The translations under genes and the position numbers were made by a program. The notes below the pieces were generated by a model. It ran no database searches, was not told where the DNA came from, and saw only the letters and a list, made by a program, of their open reading frames with translations. A stretch of DNA of 5,581 nt from an uncultured Deferribacteraceae bacterium (GTDB lineage: Bacteria > Chrysiogenota > Deferribacteres > Deferribacterales > Mucispirillaceae): positions 1 through 5,581 of the forward strand of contig CAMQYB010000146.1 in assembly GCA_947039055.1 (NCBI GenBank), given 5' to 3'. Numbering within the stretch: position 1 is the stretch's first letter; every line of letters begins with the position of its first letter. Below, piece after piece: positions 1 through 5,581 of the stretch.

Positions 1-12
1 CCAACTGTTCTG

Positions 13-1188
13 CTAAATATCTATGACTGCTTTTGTGAACATTATCGCATCTCTAGTTGCTCGGATATTATGAGATCTAACTATATCTGTTCCACCTAAC
101 AACGCAATCGTGTCTGCCGAAACACTACCGTATGCTCTCTGATTAATATCTCTACCAGTTGCAACACCGATCGTTGATTTATTCGATAAACCAGATAAAA
201 TCGGTAAACCAAATGATTTAAACTCTTTTAGATATCGCAACAACTGTAAATTCTGTTCGTACGTTTTACTAAAACCAAATCCTACATCTAAAATAATACT
301 CTTCATATCAACGCCAAATTTCAACGCCTTCTCTATCCTTTCTGAAAAATATACCTTAATATCGTGAATAAGATTTTGATAGTTTGTCATATCTATCATC
401 TCTTTACTGTTGCCTCGTTTATGCATTATAACAACCGCAACTTTACTATCGGCGACTAGTCTCGCCATATTATCATCTTCTAAACCATTGATATCATTGA
501 TTATCTTCGCACCATGTGTTATCGCATATTTTGCAGTTAGATAATTATTCGTATCTATCGACATAAATAAATTACTCTCTGATGATATTTTTACTGCTGT
601 TGATATTCTTGATATCTCCTCATCTGATGTAATCTCATCTGCGTTAGGACGGGATGATGCACCACCGATATCTACGATATCTGCACCCTCTTCTATCATA
701 GTTTTAATTCTTATGTTCTGCTCATCTTCTGTTAAAAATCTGTCCCTATCTGAAAAAGAATCAGGTGTACAATTCATGATACCCATTAATAACGGAGTAT
801 CAAGAGACACTTTCTCGCCCCTTGTTATGAAATAATTTGTACGCTCTGAATTAATAAACTTTTCCAATATTTCTGGAATCTCTTTCAATATAGGTTTCTG
901 TAATTTCAAACGCTTAAGCAATCTATCGTAATCGTTCAAATCACCCATTATCATAATATCTGATAGATCAACCGACGCCGTTATAACCCCACGTTTAACC
1001 GCTGTATCCATTCCTGATGCTAACGATTCCTGTTTGATAAGATTAGCCTGTGAATGTTTTACATCCGTTATCACAACATTAAGTTGCTCACCCTTATCTG
1101 CCATTTGCATAGCATAAGGATCAACACCTATACGAAGCAACTCCGTATAAACACGATCCCTATCAGATGATATTTTATAAAATCTCAA
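13..1188 (-). CDS. folP: dihydropteroate synthase with N-terminal extension (TTG start)
   Basis: DHPS condenses 6-hydroxymethyl-7,8-dihydropterin pyrophosphate with p-aminobenzoate to give dihydropteroate in folate synthesis; it is the sulfonamide target. The catalytic TIM barrel occupies about residues 130-391: MGIMNCTPDSFSD (135-147), DIGGASSRP (173-181), MSID (209-212), INDINGL (230-236), MHKRG (255-259), DVGFGFSKT (301-309), LSGLSNKSTIG (331-341) and RSHNI (371-375). Residues 1-125 are an extra domain of the type found in long DHPS proteins of several lineages. Two motifs differ from the common forms: SNK instead of SRK, and RSHN instead of RVHD. The start is TTG at 1188-1186, preceded by AGAAGG with a 6-base gap. 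An in-frame TAG lies at 1215-1213 and no upstream in-frame ATG exists; the first internal ATG is at codon 27, inside the conserved GVDPYA region. The gene is separated from ftsH by the 23-bp repeat array. The stop is TAG. Confidence 0.95.
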   Translation of the reverse strand: MRFYKISSDRDRVYTELLRIGVDPYAMQMADKGEQLNVVITDVKHSQANLIKQESLASGMDTAVKRGVITASVDLSDIMIMGDLNDYDRLLKRLKLQKPILKEIPEILEKFINSERTNYFITRGEKVSLDTPLLMGIMNCTPDSFSDRDRFLTEDEQNIRIKTMIEEGADIVDIGGASSRPNADEITSDEEISRISTAVKISSESNLFMSIDTNNYLTAKYAITHGAKIINDINGLEDDNMARLVADSKVAVVIMHKRGNSKEMIDMTNYQNLIHDIKVYFSERIEKALKFGVDMKSIILDVGFGFSKTYEQNLQLLRYLKEFKSFGLPILSGLSNKSTIGVATGRDINQRAYGSVSADTIALLGGTDIVRSHNIRATRDAIMFTKAVIDI

Positions 1189-1194
1189 ATTGTA

Positions 1195-1200
1195 CCTTCT
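1195..1200 (-). promoter_or_regulatory. folP Shine-Dalgarno that supports the TTG start
   Basis: AGAAGG on the minus strand is followed by six bases (TACAAT) and then TTG at 1188-1186. This spacing is optimal. Together with an in-frame TAG further upstream and the absence of a nearby ATG, it fixes folP initiation at TTG. It lies outside the repeat array, so folP translation initiation does not depend on repeat sequence. Confidence 0.8.
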
Positions 1201-1220
1201 AAAATTAATAAACTATACAA

Positions 1221-1229
1221 CCACTACTA
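1221..1229. repeat. 9-bp direct repeat CCACTACTA, folP-side copy
   Basis: CCACTACTA lies three bases before the first 23-bp unit. The identical 9-mer occurs on the ftsH side of the array at 1688-1696, so the pair brackets the whole array. The spacing resembles a target-site duplication. However, the word is a simple CTA triplet run and the second copy is formed by the tandem TAG stops of ftsH, so chance is a real alternative. Confidence 0.45.
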
Positions 1230-1231
1230 TT

Positions 1232-1647
1232 AAAGTTGCACGCAATACTGCATCTAAGTTGCACGCAAAACTACTTCTAAGTTGCACGCAATACTGCATC
1301 TAAGTTGCACGCAATATCACGTCTATGTTGCACGCAATATCGTCTCTATGTTGCACGAAATATCGTCTCTATGTTGCACGAAATATCACGTCTATGTTGC
1401 ACACAATATCGTCTCTATGTTGCACGCAATATCACGTCTAAGTTGCACACAATATCGCTTCTATGTTGCACGCAATATCGCTTCTATGTTACACGCAATA
1501 CTGCATCTAAGTTGCACACAAAACTACTTCTAAGTTGCACGCAATACTGCATCTATGTTGCACGCAATATCACTTCTATGTTGCACGCAATATCACGTCT
1601 CTATGTTACACGCAATACTGCATCTAAGTTGCACACAATATCGCCTC
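1232..1647. repeat. tandem array of 18 imperfect 23-bp repeats
   Basis: Eighteen head-to-tail units fill 416 bases with no intervening sequence. Units start at 1232, 1255, 1278, 1301, 1324, 1347, 1370, 1393, 1416, 1439, 1462, 1485, 1508, 1531, 1554, 1577, 1602 and 1625. All are 23 bp except the sixteenth, which is 25 bp because of an extra TC. On the plus strand each unit is a conserved 14-bp core, consensus TAWGTTGCACGCAA, followed by a 9-bp tail drawn from a few variants: TACTGCATC, AACTACTTC, TATCACGTC, TATCGTCTC, TATCGCTTC and single-base relatives. A degenerate nineteenth unit may begin at 1648 (TAAGC). The array lies between co-directional ftsH and folP, encodes no plausible protein, and shows no terminator-like hairpin followed by a T-run. 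I do not recognise it as a named repeat family. The tandem structure is certain; the function is unknown. Confidence 0.97.
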
Positions 1648-1696
1648 TAAGCATAACAAACAACTCTCAAAACCAATTCCAAACTTGCCACTACTA
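1648..1696. other. ftsH-side remainder of the ftsH-folP gap
   Basis: This AT-rich stretch lies between the repeat array and the ftsH stop. In the transcribed direction it begins with two more TAG codons after the ftsH stop and then runs through non-repetitive sequence. I see no stem-loop with a following U-run, so there is no visible intrinsic terminator for ftsH and read-through into folP is possible. The matching stretch on the folP side (1189-1231) is likewise unremarkable apart from the folP Shine-Dalgarno. Confidence 0.6.
1688..1696. repeat. 9-bp direct repeat CCACTACTA, ftsH-side copy
   Basis: This is the exact match to the 9-mer at 1221-1229. It sits immediately downstream of the ftsH stop codon in the transcribed direction and contributes the second and third in-frame TAG codons. 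See the folP-side copy for the two interpretations. Confidence 0.45.
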
Positions 1697-3691
1697 CTAC
1701 TTTTTAGGAGTTTTAGCCGTTGGTTTAGTTTTTGTACTCTTAGCAGTTTTAACAACTTTACTTGCACTGTCTGACTTAGCAGTTTTAGCAGCTTTATTCG
1801 CAAGTAATTCATTCTTCTCTTTTGTTTTAGCTATGATTGATGCTGGTTTAATTTCATCAAGCATCTCCGAAAAACTATTCATCTTGCCAACTGCATACGT
1901 TTTAACTAACTCATCAAGATCTTGTCTGTTAATAGTTTCTTTCTCCATTAACATATTCGCTGCCGCATCTAAAAGTTTAATATTTGTGTCTAAAACTTTT
2001 CTTGCACTGTTGTAACATAAATTAACTATCTTATCTACTTCTGAGTCTATATGTTCTGCAGTTTTTTCACTGTAATCTTTCTGTGATGAAATCTCTTTAC
2101 CTAAGAAAATCGCTTCATCTCTCTTACCGAAAGATATCGTACCTAACGATTTTGTCATACCCCAACTCATTACCATCTTTCTTGCTAACGATGACAATCG
2201 CTCTATATCATTACTAGCACCTGTTGACATAGATTTGAATTTTACTTCTTCTGCAATTCGTCCACCTAGTAAAACAGTGATCTTACTTAAAATGTATGAT
2301 TTATTATACATGTGTGTCTCTTCATCTGGAAGTTGCATAGTAAGTCCTAACGCCATTCCACGTGGGATAATCGTTACTTTATGTACTGGATCAGAATCTT
2401 TAATCATAACTGCAACAATCGCATGACCTGCTTCATGATATGCTGTAATCAATCTCTCTTTCTCAGGGATAACCATACTACGTCTTTCTGCACCCATCAT
2501 AACTTTATCTTTAGCTTCTTCAACATCATCCATTGTAACACTATCTTGATTTTTGCGAGCTGCAAGTAATGCCGACTCATTTATTAAATTAGCTAACTCT
2601 GCCCCTGCAAATCCAGGAGTTCCTTTTGCTATCACTTCAAAATCTACCGTGTCTTCCATCTTAACTCTTGCAGCATGTACTTTTAAAATCTGGACTCTAC
2701 CGTTTAAATCTGGACGAGGAACAACTATCTGACGATCAAATCTACCAGGTCTTAATAACGCTGGATCTAAAACATCTGGACGGTTCGTTGCTGCAACTAA
2801 TATAACGCCTTCGTTTGAATCAAATCCATCCATCTCAACTAATAATGCGTTAAGTGTTTGTTCTCTCTCATCATGTCCACCACCTAGTCCTGCACCACGG
2901 TGACGTCCTACTGCATCTATCTCATCCATGAATATTATACATGGAGCTGCTTTCTTACCTTGCTCAAATAAATCTCTAATTCTTGCTGCTCCAACTCCTA
3001 CAAACATCTCTACAAAATCTGATCCAGATATTGAGAAAAATGGAACGCCAGCTTCGCCTGCAACCGCTTTTGCTAATAACGTTTTACCTGTTCCTGGTGA
3101 TCCTACTAATAAAACACCTTTCGGAATTCTACCACCTAAGCGTTGATATTTTGTCGGATCTTTTAAGAAATCAACTATCTCTGTTAACTCTTCCTTTGCC
3201 TCTTCAATACCTGCAACATCTTTAAATGTTACCTTCATACTGTCTGGTGTTAAAAGCTTAGCCTTAGATTTACCGAACGAAAATGCTTTACCACCCGATC
3301 CTCCACCTGTCATCTGACGCATGAAAAATAACCATATACCCACTAATAAAATAAGTGGAAACCATGAAATAAGTACCGTCATATACCACGGTGATCTATC
3401 GGCTGGTTTTGCATGGATCTCTACTCCATTCGCCTGCAACAACGGAACTAACGCTGGATCACTTGGTGCATAAGTTTCAAATTGAACATCATCTTTCTTA
3501 AGCTCACCTGTGATACTATTATCTTTTATAACAACTGTTTTTATCTCGCCAGCTTTTACATCATCTATAAAATCTGAGTATGCAATCTCTTTTCTTATCT
3601 CACTACTAGTGTTAAAGTAATTAAACACTAATACCATTATTAAACCTATAGCCAACCACAATGAAAGACTCTTTAGCATGTTTTTCTTCAT
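1697..3691 (-). CDS. ftsH: ATP-dependent zinc metalloprotease FtsH
   Basis: FtsH is a hexameric inner-membrane AAA+ protease that extracts and degrades damaged membrane proteins and selected soluble regulators. The 664-residue protein has a first membrane segment at about 9-26, a periplasmic domain at about 27-102 and a second segment at about 103-124. In the AAA+ domain are Walker A GSPGTGKT (197-204), the pore motif FVEMFVGVGA (226-235, pore Phe230), Walker B IIFMDEID (252-259) and the second region of homology ending LLRPGRFDR, with candidate arginine fingers R314 and R317. The protease domain has zinc site HEAGH (419-423) and the third ligand Asp495 in GASNDI. All catalytic residues are present. 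The last 35 or so residues form a Lys/Ala/Thr-rich low-complexity tail. The gene follows hpt by 17 bases and ends in three consecutive in-frame TAG codons. It is a complete, standard bacterial FtsH. Confidence 0.98.
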   Translation of the reverse strand: MKKNMLKSLSLWLAIGLIMVLVFNYFNTSSEIRKEIAYSDFIDDVKAGEIKTVVIKDNSITGELKKDDVQFETYAPSDPALVPLLQANGVEIHAKPADRSPWYMTVLISWFPLILLVGIWLFFMRQMTGGGSGGKAFSFGKSKAKLLTPDSMKVTFKDVAGIEEAKEELTEIVDFLKDPTKYQRLGGRIPKGVLLVGSPGTGKTLLAKAVAGEAGVPFFSISGSDFVEMFVGVGAARIRDLFEQGKKAAPCIIFMDEIDAVGRHRGAGLGGGHDEREQTLNALLVEMDGFDSNEGVILVAATNRPDVLDPALLRPGRFDRQIVVPRPDLNGRVQILKVHAARVKMEDTVDFEVIAKGTPGFAGAELANLINESALLAARKNQDSVTMDDVEEAKDKVMMGAERRSMVIPEKERLITAYHEAGHAIVAVMIKDSDPVHKVTIIPRGMALGLTMQLPDEETHMYNKSYILSKITVLLGGRIAEEVKFKSMSTGASNDIERLSSLARKMVMSWGMTKSLGTISFGKRDEAIFLGKEISSQKDYSEKTAEHIDSEVDKIVNLCYNSARKVLDTNIKLLDAAANMLMEKETINRQDLDELVKTYAVGKMNSFSEMLDEIKPASIIAKTKEKNELLANKAAKTAKSDSASKVVKTAKSTKTKPTAKTPKK

Positions 3692-3704
3692 TCTTTTAAA
3701 TCTT

Positions 3705-3710
3705 CTCCTT
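3705..3710 (-). promoter_or_regulatory. ftsH Shine-Dalgarno overlapping the hpt stop
   Basis: AAGGAG on the minus strand shares bases with the hpt TAA stop (reading TAAGGAG) and lies 13 bases before the ftsH ATG. The match is strong but the spacing is longer than the usual 5-9 bases. No alternative in-frame start sits closer, and the next Met (codon 5) is further away. The overlap means that a ribosome terminating on hpt covers the ftsH initiation site, consistent with coupling. Confidence 0.7.
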
Positions 3711-4233
3711 AAATTTTTACTGCATGAATTGATGGTAAATTTCTATACCTATTATCATAATCTAATCCGTAACCAACTAAAAATCTGTCGTCTACTTCAA
3801 ATCCTATATAATCAACATCCACTTCTACTACTCTTTTTGATGGTTTATCAAGCAGAGAACAAACCTTTACAGAACGTGAACCTTTGTTCTTTAAATGGGT
3901 TTTTAAAAATTGTAACGTGTAACCTGTGTCTACAATATCCTCTACAATTAAAACATCTTTATCTATACACGATAAATCAATATCAAAACGTAATCTAACG
4001 TCACCTGTTGATACCTGTCCTTTACCGTAACTTGATATTGCGATAAATGATAGCTCTAACGGGAGATCTATCTTTCTGATTAAATCAGATACAAATATAA
4101 CAGAACCCTTCAATACACCTATTACTAACAAGTTTTTTGTTGCATAATCAGACTGAATTTTTGCAGCTAACTCATCTACTTTTAACTCTAAATCGGCTGA
4201 TGAAATACATAACTCTAAAATCTCATTACTCAT
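3709..4233 (-). CDS. hpt: hypoxanthine(-guanine) phosphoribosyltransferase
   Basis: Type I phosphoribosyltransferase of purine salvage. It converts hypoxanthine, and usually guanine, plus PRPP to IMP or GMP in the cytoplasm. Visible signatures in the 174-residue protein are LKGS at 41-44 (PPi-binding loop), SSYGKG at 68-73 (flexible catalytic loop), the PRPP motif VEDIVDTG at 97-104 inside VLIVEDIVDTGYTL, LLDKP with the purine-contacting Lys130, and DYIGFEV at 141-147 followed by FLVGYGLDYD. Length matches bacterial Hpt (about 175-180 residues). The ATG shares the ATGA overlap with the tilS stop and has only a weak purine-rich upstream stretch (GGTAGTAGA), so translational coupling to tilS is likely. 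hpt next to tilS and ftsH is a common bacterial arrangement. The exact preference for hypoxanthine versus guanine cannot be read from the sequence. Confidence 0.95.
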   Translation of the reverse strand: MSNEILELCISSADLELKVDELAAKIQSDYATKNLLVIGVLKGSVIFVSDLIRKIDLPLELSFIAISSYGKGQVSTGDVRLRFDIDLSCIDKDVLIVEDIVDTGYTLQFLKTHLKNKGSRSVKVCSLLDKPSKRVVEVDVDYIGFEVDDRFLVGYGLDYDNRYRNLPSIHAVKI

Positions 4234-5477
4234 AAAATATTATCTACTACCTTTATTATTTTGTTCTCTAAAATCTTCTCTACAAAAACAATTTTATTAT
4301 CAATAAACTCTCGAATAACTATTAATCTATCCCTATCTATCAAAGGAATACGCTTATTGATTAATATATCCTTAAGCTTCTTAGAACCTATTTTATCACC
4401 ACTCTTTCGTCCTGAAATTATAAATTTACTGTTAATAAAACTATCATTAAAAGATATACACTTATCTAAATATAAAACCTCTGTGATACCAACCTCTTTA
4501 ACTAAAATCGGCAACTCTATCAGTTTAGACATATATATGTATATTTTACTATATGAACTTTCAAAAACATAGCTTTCTGGAAGGTTTATGCGTCGTGATG
4601 TGCTATATGATAATATTTTCAATGCTTCTTCAATATTATTTCTACCAAAACGAAACAATTTAGAGAAAATCTTACCTAATAAAAATACTTGATCATCGTA
4701 ATCGAAATTAATGAAAATCTCTCTATCTAACTCAATATACTCGTTACTTTTTATCAATATAGCGTTCTTTAGTAAGCTATATTTTATACTATTTAATTCT
4801 CTCGATTCTCGCTGAATGTTGAGAATAGAATTTATTATATTACTTTTATCCTTTTTTATCAACGAAATAATATCATGTCGTACTCTATTTCTTATAAATC
4901 TTTTATCGTTATTACTACTATCAAATATCGGTTCTAAATCATTACTTATTAAATACTCATTAACTTCATCTGTTGAAATAGATAACATAGGTCTAACAAC
5001 CTTATCTTTCCGATCCCATATACCACCTAATGTGTAAATTGAAGTGCCAGTCATAACATCTATAAAAAAACTCTCTAACTGATCGTCTAATGTATGCGCT
5101 GTAAAGATAAAATCACCGTTAATTGACTCTAAATACTCATCAAATACCGTATATCTAACCTCTCGTGCTGCACCCTCAATACCGATCTTTGAGATCATCA
5201 ACTTATCAATATTAACACTCTTAACCGTTAAATCAATAGCGTTACGATCACAATAATCTATGCAAAAATTCTCATCATTTATGCTCTCAGATCTCAAATT
5301 ATGATTGATATGTATAGCAAAAAGTTCAATACCTCTTATCTCTCTATTACGCATTAGGTAATCAAGTAAAGATAGTGAATCTTTACCACCTGAAAACGCA
5401 ACAGCAACCTTTGCACCTTTAAATAGTATGCTATCTAAAGATGATGATATCAAATTATTAAATCGTAAACTTTTCAT
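4230..5477 (-). CDS. tilS: tRNA(Ile)-lysidine synthetase TilS
   Basis: TilS is a cytoplasmic ATP-dependent ligase. It attaches lysine to C34 of the CAU-anticodon tRNA-Ile, so that the tRNA reads AUA instead of AUG. The 415-residue protein has the N-type PP-loop SGGKDS at residues 29-34, HINHNLR at 56-62, TAHTLDDQLESF at 126-137, RPM at 162-164 and the FDSSN...RNRVRHDI segment around 185-203, all typical of TilS. A C-terminal domain around 356-390 (GRKSGDKI, then KKLKDILINKRIP and DRDRL) matches the TilS C-terminal domain, although the tryptophan often found near the end is absent. Length is normal for the full-size family. The ATG at 5477 is chosen because the MKSLRF start leads directly into the PP-loop domain and GAGAAG lies just upstream. 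The start region is triplicated in a 52-bp tandem repeat. The TGA stop overlaps the hpt ATG. Identification is firm. Confidence 0.96.
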   Translation of the reverse strand: MKSLRFNNLISSSLDSILFKGAKVAVAFSGGKDSLSLLDYLMRNREIRGIELFAIHINHNLRSESINDENFCIDYCDRNAIDLTVKSVNIDKLMISKIGIEGAAREVRYTVFDEYLESINGDFIFTAHTLDDQLESFFIDVMTGTSIYTLGGIWDRKDKVVRPMLSISTDEVNEYLISNDLEPIFDSSNNDKRFIRNRVRHDIISLIKKDKSNIINSILNIQRESRELNSIKYSLLKNAILIKSNEYIELDREIFINFDYDDQVFLLGKIFSKLFRFGRNNIEEALKILSYSTSRRINLPESYVFESSYSKIYIYMSKLIELPILVKEVGITEVLYLDKCISFNDSFINSKFIISGRKSGDKIGSKKLKDILINKRIPLIDRDRLIVIREFIDNKIVFVEKILENKIIKVVDNIL

Positions 5478-5481
5478 ACAT

Positions 5482-5487
5482 CTTCTC
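5482..5487 (-). promoter_or_regulatory. tilS Shine-Dalgarno
   Basis: GAGAAG on the minus strand lies four bases before the tilS ATG at 5477. It is a modest match to the anti-Shine-Dalgarno, and an identical copy precedes the ATG at 5529. An overlapping ATG at 5481, four bases upstream of the tilS ATG, is out of frame with tilS and so is not the start. Confidence 0.55.
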
Positions 5488-5492
5488 TAATA

Positions 5493-5521
5493 ATAATATT
5501 AGAACTATATTAGATCGTAAA
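5493..5521 (-). promoter_or_regulatory. possible sigma-70-like promoter within the 52-bp repeat
   Basis: On the minus strand TTTACG (5521-5516) and TATTAT (5498-5493) are separated by 17 bases, matching the -35 and -10 consensus at four and five of six positions. A start roughly seven bases beyond the -10 would fall in the tilS Shine-Dalgarno, giving a nearly leaderless message. That argues against productive use for tilS from this copy. In such AT-rich DNA the match may be chance. Confidence 0.18.
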
Positions 5522-5581
5522 CTTTTCATATATCTTCTCTAATAATAATATTAAAACTATATTAAATCGTAAACTTTTCAT
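5510..5581 (-). other. second 23-codon upstream ORF in the 52-bp repeat
   Basis: This is the equivalent frame from the next repeat copy. It starts at the ATG on the window edge, reads MKSLRFNIVLILLLEK and ends at a TAA at 5512-5510. It overlaps the first upstream ORF in the same way that the latter overlaps tilS, giving a relay of overlapping starts. Whether it has a ribosome-binding site lies outside the window. It is most simply a product of the tandem duplication. Confidence 0.3.

Larger units (their letters stand above)
5458..5529 (-). other. 23-codon upstream ORF overlapping the tilS start
   Basis: Starting at the duplicated ATG, the frame reads MKSLRSNIVLILLLEK and continues to a TAA at 5460-5458, 23 codons in all. 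It runs through the tilS Shine-Dalgarno and stops about 17 bases past the tilS ATG in a different frame. It has the same GAGAAG-type signal as tilS, since that signal is part of the repeat. It could couple translation into tilS or compete with it, or it may be a neutral by-product of the duplication. There is no sign of selection on the peptide itself. Confidence 0.35.
5461..5581. repeat. 52-bp tandem repeat spanning the tilS translation start
   Basis: There are two full units, 5461-5512 and 5513-5564, and a 17-base partial unit, 5565-5581, cut off by the window end. The full units differ at three of 52 positions. Each carries, in the transcribed direction, an AT-rich segment, GAGAAG, an ATG and the codons for MKSLR. 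The ATGs are at 5477 (the real tilS start), 5529 and 5581. Because 52 is not a multiple of three, each upstream ATG is out of frame with the next. The near-identity suggests recent duplication. The array may continue beyond the window. Confidence 0.96.

Noticed and set aside
1..12. Start of a further gene downstream of folP, such as a diadenylate cyclase gene expected in some lineages.
   Set aside because: Only 12 bases remain after the folP stop and no start codon with a ribosome-binding site is visible.
1282..1533. Plus-strand 83-codon open frame inside the array, with a Cys- and His-containing 23-residue periodic peptide.
   Set aside because: A 23-bp unit that is poor in stop codons automatically gives a 23-residue period. 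There is no start signal and no codon-level constraint, and three-frame reading gives similar peptides.
1232..1647. CRISPR array.
   Set aside because: The units are contiguous and 23 bp long. The variable part is only 9 bp and recurs among a few variants, so there are no unique spacers, and no cas genes are nearby.
1648..1696. Intrinsic terminator after ftsH.
   Set aside because: I could find no stable inverted repeat followed by a T-run in the transcribed direction.
1305..2015. Plus-strand 236-codon open frame running from the repeat array into the ftsH antisense strand.
   Set aside because: It starts at a TTG inside a repeat unit without a ribosome-binding site, its first part is translated repeat, and the rest is antisense to the conserved ftsH C-terminal coding region.

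Overview
The window is AT-rich bacterial DNA. Four genes lie on the minus strand and are transcribed from high to low coordinates: tilS (tRNA-Ile lysidine synthetase), hpt (hypoxanthine phosphoribosyltransferase), ftsH (membrane AAA+ metalloprotease) and folP (dihydropteroate synthase). All four are recognisable from family motifs. UGG encodes Trp and UGA is used as a stop, so the standard bacterial code fits. The ftsH-folP adjacency and the roughly 125-residue N-terminal extension on FolP resemble the Deferribacterota/Desulfobacterota/Campylobacterota type of arrangement more than Bacillota. This placement is tentative and rests on gene order and protein style only.

Layout, in transcription order. 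At 5461-5581 a 52-bp direct tandem repeat covers the tilS ribosome-binding site, start codon and first codons. It gives two complete units plus a third that is cut by the window edge. tilS (5477-4230) overlaps hpt (4233-3709) by four bases in an ATGA junction. hpt is followed after 17 bases by ftsH (3691-1697), whose Shine-Dalgarno sequence overlaps the hpt stop codon. The operon then opens into a 508-base gap (1189-1696), most of it filled by 18 imperfect, uninterrupted copies of a 23-bp repeat (1232-1647). folP follows (1188-13), starting with TTG behind a good Shine-Dalgarno. Only 12 bases remain beyond the folP stop, so the next gene is not visible.

The first three genes are tightly packed and probably co-transcribed. 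They combine translation fidelity (TilS), purine salvage (Hpt) and membrane proteolysis (FtsH), a housekeeping grouping seen in many bacteria. folP adds a folate biosynthesis step. The unusual parts are the two repeat systems. The 23-bp array separates folP from the operon, has a conserved 14-bp core with a small set of recurring 9-bp tails, and carries signs of internal segmental duplication. The 52-bp array multiplies the tilS translation start and creates two 23-codon upstream reading frames that run into the next start. Neither matches a repeat class I can name. Their functions, if any, are not shown by the sequence.
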